From the IMG/VR virus record IMGVR_UViG_3300024048_000009, positions 1 through 33,507 of that record: DNA of 33,507 nucleotides; one strand, given 5' to 3'. The notes beneath the pieces are model-generated. The model saw nothing but the letters and a program-made list of their open reading frames with translations. It did no database searches and was not told the DNA's origin. Positions 30,153-33,507 of the stretch are shown piece by piece (within the stretch, counting starts at the first letter, position 1; each line of letters opens with the position of its first letter). Source of the stretch: a virus. The translations under genes and the position numbers were made by a program.

Positions 30153-30368
30153 ATGGACGACGCAACGATTACACAGGAAGAACCCTTGATCAAGGAGCGG
30201 TTTCCCTCGGTTGTAGACACTGACGACCTGATATTTGAATTAGGGAAACAGGCAGTCAAGGCGATCAATTATGAAAAGCTGTTAGATAGTATGCTAAAAA
30301 AAACACAGGCCTTGAGTGCAGCGACATCTGACGTCACTCAGGCGAGGTCGGAGATGGAGGCCCCATAA
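30153..30368 (+). pseudogene. Truncated coiled-coil gene (71 codons), copy 1
   Basis: This is the 5' part of the coiled-coil gene that is complete at 32193-32657, from ATG 30153 (AAGGAG upstream). It is identical to residues 1-70 of that product up to GAGGCC, then runs into CCATAA of the duplication junction and stops. The product would end MEAP. The break is at the duplication boundary, so the truncation is a by-product of the duplication (or of an assembly join). Confidence 0.75.
30363..30368. other. Duplication junction filler (6 bp)
   Basis: CCATAA lies between the end of copy 1 (GAGGCC) and the start of copy 2 (CCGCACC). Neither parental flank (GCCGAGAAAC or ACACATTCCG) contains it at this position. 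It also supplies the stop codon of the truncated coiled-coil gene. Confidence 0.7.
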
Positions 30369-30606
30369 CCGCACCTTTCACCGGGACCTGCTGTACGAGA
30401 TAGTGGAGGCCGTGGCCGATGTGGCCGTACCGGTCGGGGATCTGGATTACGACATCCCGGACCCCTGGGCCTATTACATCGAAAACAGCACAGTGTACGC
30501 CGCAGACGACCCGCGCCGGCACGAACATATCGAGAAATTGAAACAAAAGATACTACCCGACAACCTGTTTACCTGCGCGGCCCTGGTGTTGAGGAAGATG
30601 GTATGA
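30369..30606 (+). pseudogene. 3' fragment of the methyltransferase (copy 2)
   Basis: Identical to the last 238 bp of the 27796 gene (about residues 179-256), starting at RTFHRDLLYEIV. It has no start codon of its own, motif I or SAM-binding loop. It lies upstream of the second fibre gene and still overlaps it by ATGA, so it may be translated only from a chance start. Confidence 0.85.
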
Positions 30607-30947
30607 CCTTACGATGGGATCTATTATTACCGACAAAGACAACCCTGATCAGGGAACGTGATCCAACTATCGCGGACGCTGACTATGATTACGCTGTTAT
30701 TTGGGTGAACAAGCTGACTAACAGCGCATGGCTGTTGAAGGACAGTACCATGCAAGTCCTTCCGCCTACGACCGGGACTGTGGTTGATGTTGCCACGGCT
30801 CCAACCATAAGCATGACGGAGTTAGAGACAACGGTGGATAACCTTCAGAAGGAAATAGACGATGAAATGATGCGTAAGTCGGTTTATGACGCAGATGAAA
30901 GTGACATCGTAGATGAGGCGGAAGCTGTTGATGGCGGGAGTTTCTGA
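30603..30947 (+). CDS. Small fibre-module protein, copy 2 (114 aa)
   Basis: Its protein is identical to the 28563 product and its DNA appears identical. Upstream is only the methyltransferase fragment, so coupling to an intact upstream gene is lost. If both copies are real, expression of this one depends on read-through and on its own weak leader. Confidence 0.6.
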   Translation: MTLRWDLLLPTKTTLIRERDPTIADADYDYAVIWVNKLTNSAWLLKDSTMQVLPPTTGTVVDVATAPTISMTELETTVDNLQKEIDDEMMRKSVYDADESDIVDEAEAVDGGSF

Positions 30948-31019
30948 GATAGTTATTGGTTATTAGTTATTAGGGAAAGGCCCAAATAACGAATAAATAA
31001 AGCAAAAGGAGAATAAATC

Positions 31020-32096
31020 ATGGCAAATACAATTCAAGTAAAACGTGGAGCGTTCGCCTCTCTGCCGACACTGGCAGCGGGAGAGTTCGGTTTCAGTACT
31101 GACACCAAACAGATCCATATTGGTGATGGAGCGGCAAATCACGAAGTTTTGATGCATGCCCTGTTTGACGCGCAGTCTCTGTTGGCAGCGGTTACGGATG
31201 ACACCCCTGTCGCGGTTACGGTGGCGGAACAGAGAATCGTCGGTCGTAAGACGGCCGGAGACATCGCCGCCCTTACAGGCGCGGAGATTATGGCAATTTT
31301 ATCCGGTCAGGCCGGCGCTGATTTTGCGATAAATACTCATAAGATTACGGGGGTTGTGGACCCTACGGCCGATCAAGACGTGGCAACCAAGAATTATGTT
31401 GATGCTACATTGAGCGGCCTCGATCTTCATGCTTCGTGTAAATTGGCCACGGCCGCGGCATTGCCTGCATGTACTGCGGCGGGGTCGGGAGTGGGGAAAA
31501 CGCTGACGGCAGATGCGGTGGGTATTTTGACGGTTGATGGAGTAGCCACTGTTCTCAACGATCGAATTCTGGTTAAAGACCAGGTCACGGGCGCTGATAA
31601 CGGTATTTACAAGGTCACGACCGAGGGAACGGCGGGCGTTGCTTTTATCCTAACCAGGGCAACGGACTTTGATGCAGATGCAGAGGTGACCGCCGGGGCT
31701 TTTACTTTCATCGAGCAGGGTACGGCTAACGGTGATGAGGGCTGGATTCTTACCACGAATGATACCATTACGGTTGATACAACCGCTCTTACCTTTACGC
31801 AGTTCTCAAGCGCGGCGGCTCCCGTGGCAGATTTTGTCGGGTTGAGCGATACACCAGCGAGTTATAGCGGTGAAAGCTTGAAGATAACCCGCGTTAATGC
31901 TGGTGAAACAGCGCTTGAGTTTGTGGCTTTTGCAGCCACTTATTTAGAAGCATCTCCGAGCAATGGAGAAACAGGAAAGGCGCCTAACAGTGACTGGGCT
32001 TTTGACCACGATGCGGCAACCACCGGAGTCCATGGCGCAGGAGCAAATACGCTGCTGCACAGTGGGAGTACGATTGACGGCGGGGCCTTTGCATAA
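31020..32096 (+). CDS. Tail-fibre protein with Mtd-like N-terminal domain, copy 2 (358 aa)
   Basis: Identical in protein sequence to the 28980 product, with the same AAGGAG leader. Two identical fibre genes in one genome would normally diverge or recombine away, so the duplication is either very recent or an assembly artefact. It precedes the complete coiled-coil gene. Confidence 0.7.
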   Translation: MANTIQVKRGAFASLPTLAAGEFGFSTDTKQIHIGDGAANHEVLMHALFDAQSLLAAVTDDTPVAVTVAEQRIVGRKTAGDIAALTGAEIMAILSGQAGADFAINTHKITGVVDPTADQDVATKNYVDATLSGLDLHASCKLATAAALPACTAAGSGVGKTLTADAVGILTVDGVATVLNDRILVKDQVTGADNGIYKVTTEGTAGVAFILTRATDFDADAEVTAGAFTFIEQGTANGDEGWILTTNDTITVDTTALTFTQFSSAAAPVADFVGLSDTPASYSGESLKITRVNAGETALEFVAFAATYLEASPSNGETGKAPNSDWAFDHDAATTGVHGAGANTLLHSGSTIDGGAFA

Positions 32097-32098
32097 GT

Positions 32099-32172
32099 GT
32101 GCTGGATGCAGGATGGACGATGCAGGATGGACGATGCAGGACTCCAGTATCCAGCATCCAGTATCCAGGAAT
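32099..32172. repeat. Opposed heptamer arrays forming a hairpin, copy 2
   Basis: Same structure as 30059-30132: GGATGNN heptamers facing ATCCAGN heptamers, just before the AAGGAG of the coiled-coil gene. Confidence 0.75.
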
Positions 32173-32192
32173 CAGTAAGGAGCGATACAATT

Positions 32193-32657
32193 ATGGACGA
32201 CGCAACGATTACACAGGAAGAACCCTTGATCAAGGAGCGGTTTCCCTCGGTTGTAGACACTGACGACCTGATATTTGAATTAGGGAAACAGGCAGTCAAG
32301 GCGATCAATTATGAAAAGCTGTTAGATAGTATGCTAAAAAAAACACAGGCCTTGAGTGCAGCGACATCTGACGTCACTCAGGCGAGGTCGGAGATGGAGG
32401 CCGAGAAACAGGAGCTCCAGAAATCTAATGCCCTTTACCAGGAGAATAATCGCCGGTTGGATGCTGCGCTGGTTAAGGTCAGAAATGATAAAGCCGTGCT
32501 CGAAGACTTAATCCCTGCAAAGGATAAAGAAATAGAGACATTGAATAATGTGATCCGCGAAAAAGATACTTTAATCGGCGAATTAACAGAGAAGGTCAAA
32601 CTTGGCAAACACAATACAGGTAAAAAGAGGCGCAAACGCGTCACTCCCGACGCTTAA
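32193..32657 (+). CDS. Coiled-coil protein of the fibre cluster (154 aa)
   Basis: 154 residues from ATG 32193 with AAGGAG upstream; the longer frame to 32097 reads through heptamer repeats. The N-terminal third is acidic. Residues about 62-140 form a clear coiled coil (EMEAEKQELQKSNALYQENN; IPAKDKEIETLNNVIREKD). The C-terminus is suddenly basic (KHNTGKKRRKRVTPDA). That basic tail is encoded by DNA that is also the start of the next gene in another frame. It could be a fibre chaperone or rod segment; no family is assigned. Confidence 0.6.
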   Translation: MDDATITQEEPLIKERFPSVVDTDDLIFELGKQAVKAINYEKLLDSMLKKTQALSAATSDVTQARSEMEAEKQELQKSNALYQENNRRLDAALVKVRNDKAVLEDLIPAKDKEIETLNNVIREKDTLIGELTEKVKLGKHNTGKKRRKRVTPDA

Positions 32658-32880
32658 CGCCGGCGAATTCGGGTTCAGCACGGACACTAAGCAGATCTAT
32701 ATTGGTGATGGGGCCGCGAATCACGAACTGGGCACAGTATCCCATCATGTCCCTATTGCTTCGTCAGGGGACTTCACGATCCCCACGGGCCGCAGCTTCA
32801 TCGGCGGGGATGAATATAGCGTGGAAGGAACTGATATTTTAGAGATTCAGGGAACGGGCATGATGATACTCGTAGGATAA
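32602..32880 (+). CDS. Short fibre protein with Mtd-like N-terminus, TTG start, overlapping (92 aa)
   Basis: TTG at 32602 begins a 92-residue product whose first 42 residues (NTIQVKRGANASLPTLNAGE, TDTKQIYIGDG) are a close relative of the 28980 product. Its DNA is recognisably homologous there. It overlaps the coiled-coil gene by 56 bp in another frame. GAAGG lies upstream of the TTG. After the N-domain it diverges into a short beta segment (VPIASSGDFTIPTGRSFIGG) with an ILEIQGTGMMILVG end. It appears to be a minimal fibre unit. Confidence 0.65.
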   Translation: MANTIQVKRGANASLPTLNAGEFGFSTDTKQIYIGDGAANHELGTVSHHVPIASSGDFTIPTGRSFIGGDEYSVEGTDILEIQGTGMMILVG

Positions 32881-32889
32881 GGAGCAACT

Positions 32890-33297
32890 ATGTCAAGGAT
32901 AATATTAGAAGAACAAGCCGCGCCGGGTACACCATCAACCGACAAAATAGCTATTTACCCGAAAGCAGGTGGGGGGATATATAAAAAGGATGATGCAGGG
33001 GTAGAGGTGCGGCTGGATAGCGGTAATATGGTTTCCGAATCGGTGGCTGATGATGCAGAGATCGTGCTGACTACAGCCGTTTCCGGCTGGGGACAAGCGA
33101 TGGCCGGGGATAACGAGGAATATATTGAATTTCGGTTTACCGCAGCGGGAGTCGTAACGGTGATATCTAACTCGGCCAACGCGGTCGGGGCGGATACGGA
33201 TGGCAACCTTTGCGTGTATGATGCGGGTACAGGGATAGCAATCAAAAACAGATTGGGAGCCACAAAAGATATTAGATACGTTGTTAATTACTCATAA
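32890..33297 (+). CDS. Small fibre-associated protein (135 aa)
   Basis: 135 residues with AAGGAGCAA before the ATG. The N-terminal signature AAPGTPSTDKIAIYPKAGGG, then YKKDDAGVEVRL, is a very common short domain in phage tail fibres and appendages. The rest is beta-type (EYIEFRFTAAGVVTVISNSA; NRLGATKDIRYVVNYS). It likely contributes a domain or subunit to the host-recognition fibre. Confidence 0.68.
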   Translation: MSRIILEEQAAPGTPSTDKIAIYPKAGGGIYKKDDAGVEVRLDSGNMVSESVADDAEIVLTTAVSGWGQAMAGDNEEYIEFRFTAAGVVTVISNSANAVGADTDGNLCVYDAGTGIAIKNRLGATKDIRYVVNYS

Positions 33298-33310
33298 GGA
33301 GGCGATATAA

Positions 33311-33507
33311 ATGCGTGGATATCCTAAACATATAGCGAACAAACGAGATTTTAACAACCTGATGGACATGCCGGAATATAAAACGCAGGCATTGGCGGAC
33401 CTGAAACGATTACAGGTGATTGATGACGCTAAAGTAATCAGAGTTGTCTCAGGTTCGGAAGAAGACAAAAATCTCGTCACGGAAGAAATAGACAATCCGA
33501 ATCCGGT
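33311..33507 (+). CDS. Small phage protein, 3'-truncated by the window edge
   Basis: ATG 33311 with AAGGAGG upstream; 65 codons are visible before the window ends. It starts MRGYPKHIANKRDFNNLMDM, followed by YKTQALADLKRLQVIDDAKV. It looks like a family of short phage proteins of unknown function found near fibre genes. The remainder lies outside the window. Confidence 0.6.
   Translation, partial: MRGYPKHIANKRDFNNLMDMPEYKTQALADLKRLQVIDDAKVIRVVSGSEEDKNLVTEEIDNPNP

Larger units (their letters stand above)
28329..30362. repeat. Tandem duplication, copy 1 (2,034 bp)
   Basis: The sequence is repeated 2,040 bp downstream at 30369-32402, and every row I compared is identical. It spans the 3' end of the methyltransferase, two fibre genes and the 5' part of a coiled-coil gene. 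Six bases (CCATAA, 30363-30368) lie between copies. Confidence 0.9.
30369..32402. repeat. Tandem duplication, copy 2 (2,034 bp)
   Basis: Offset +2,040 from copy 1. The end is at GAGGCC before the coiled-coil gene continues as GAGAAACAGG. This copy carries the uninterrupted version of the coiled-coil gene and so represents the ancestral right flank; copy 1 has the ancestral left flank (complete methyltransferase). Confidence 0.9.

Noticed and set aside
30316-30606. 96-codon ORF starting before the duplication junction as a new methyltransferase
   Set aside because: It reads the coiled-coil gene out of frame, crosses the 6-bp filler and continues into the 3' methyltransferase fragment. It lacks SAM-binding motif I.
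28980-32096. Diversity-generating retroelement target (Mtd-like fibre)
   Set aside because: Only the Mtd-type N-terminal domain is recognised. There is no C-type-lectin variable region, no template repeat and no reverse transcriptase in the window.

Overview
The window reads as the late (virion) region of a tailed-phage or prophage genome, probably podovirus-like. Every credible gene lies on the + strand. The contents are a putative SU10-type adaptor, a beta-propeller tail-nozzle candidate, receptor-binding and fibre proteins, two long coiled-coil proteins, a 2,396-residue polyvalent protein, a sugar/methyl-transfer cassette, and a cluster of small fibre genes with Mtd-like N-termini. No integrase, lysis, replication, terminase, portal or capsid gene is visible; the expected head genes would lie left of position 1. 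The host cannot be named from this sequence. The CTCTGTG-type, heptamer and CCCGCCTGCC/GGGCAGG repeats, with glycosyltransferases of the LPS type, suggest an uncultured Gram-negative bacterium (for example Thermodesulfobacteriota, Nitrospirota or Planctomycetota). That is inference only.

Layout. 1-1370: a 5'-truncated unknown gene, a zinc-ribbon miniprotein and two small unknowns. 1694-4248: adaptor, small unknown, nozzle candidate. 4573-9121: two paralogous virion proteins around a mosaic receptor-binding candidate, then a 685-residue repeat-rich fibre protein. 9305-13694: two coiled-coil proteins and one unknown. 13802-21988: a disordered protein and the giant polyvalent protein (JAMM peptidase, zincin and LPD38-like regions). 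22411-22992: a small virion protein. 23191-28566: GT9-methyltransferase fusion, GT-B enzyme, GT9-like enzyme, DUF4254-like protein and a second methyltransferase. 28563-33507: fibre genes, including a perfect-looking 2,034-bp tandem duplication.

The most unusual aspect is the DNA between and inside genes. Nearly every gap is built from dispersed repeats: CTCTGTG/CACAGAG palindromic elements, often with GC-rich modules nested in them, and several families of 7-bp tandem repeats (ATCCAGN, AATAACN, GGTCAGN, GAAGTCN). These repeats run up to the start codons, often supply the apparent Shine-Dalgarno sequence, and sometimes enter reading frames. A compact two-hairpin element (a TGATC-loop hairpin, 13-16 nt, then an intrinsic terminator) precedes three virion genes. 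A parS-like palindrome lies inside the giant gene.

Working model (inference): a late operon of exchangeable virion modules separated by repeat linkers. The sugar/methyl-transfer cassette may decorate the virion or alter the host surface, and the giant protein may be packaged and delivered with the genome.
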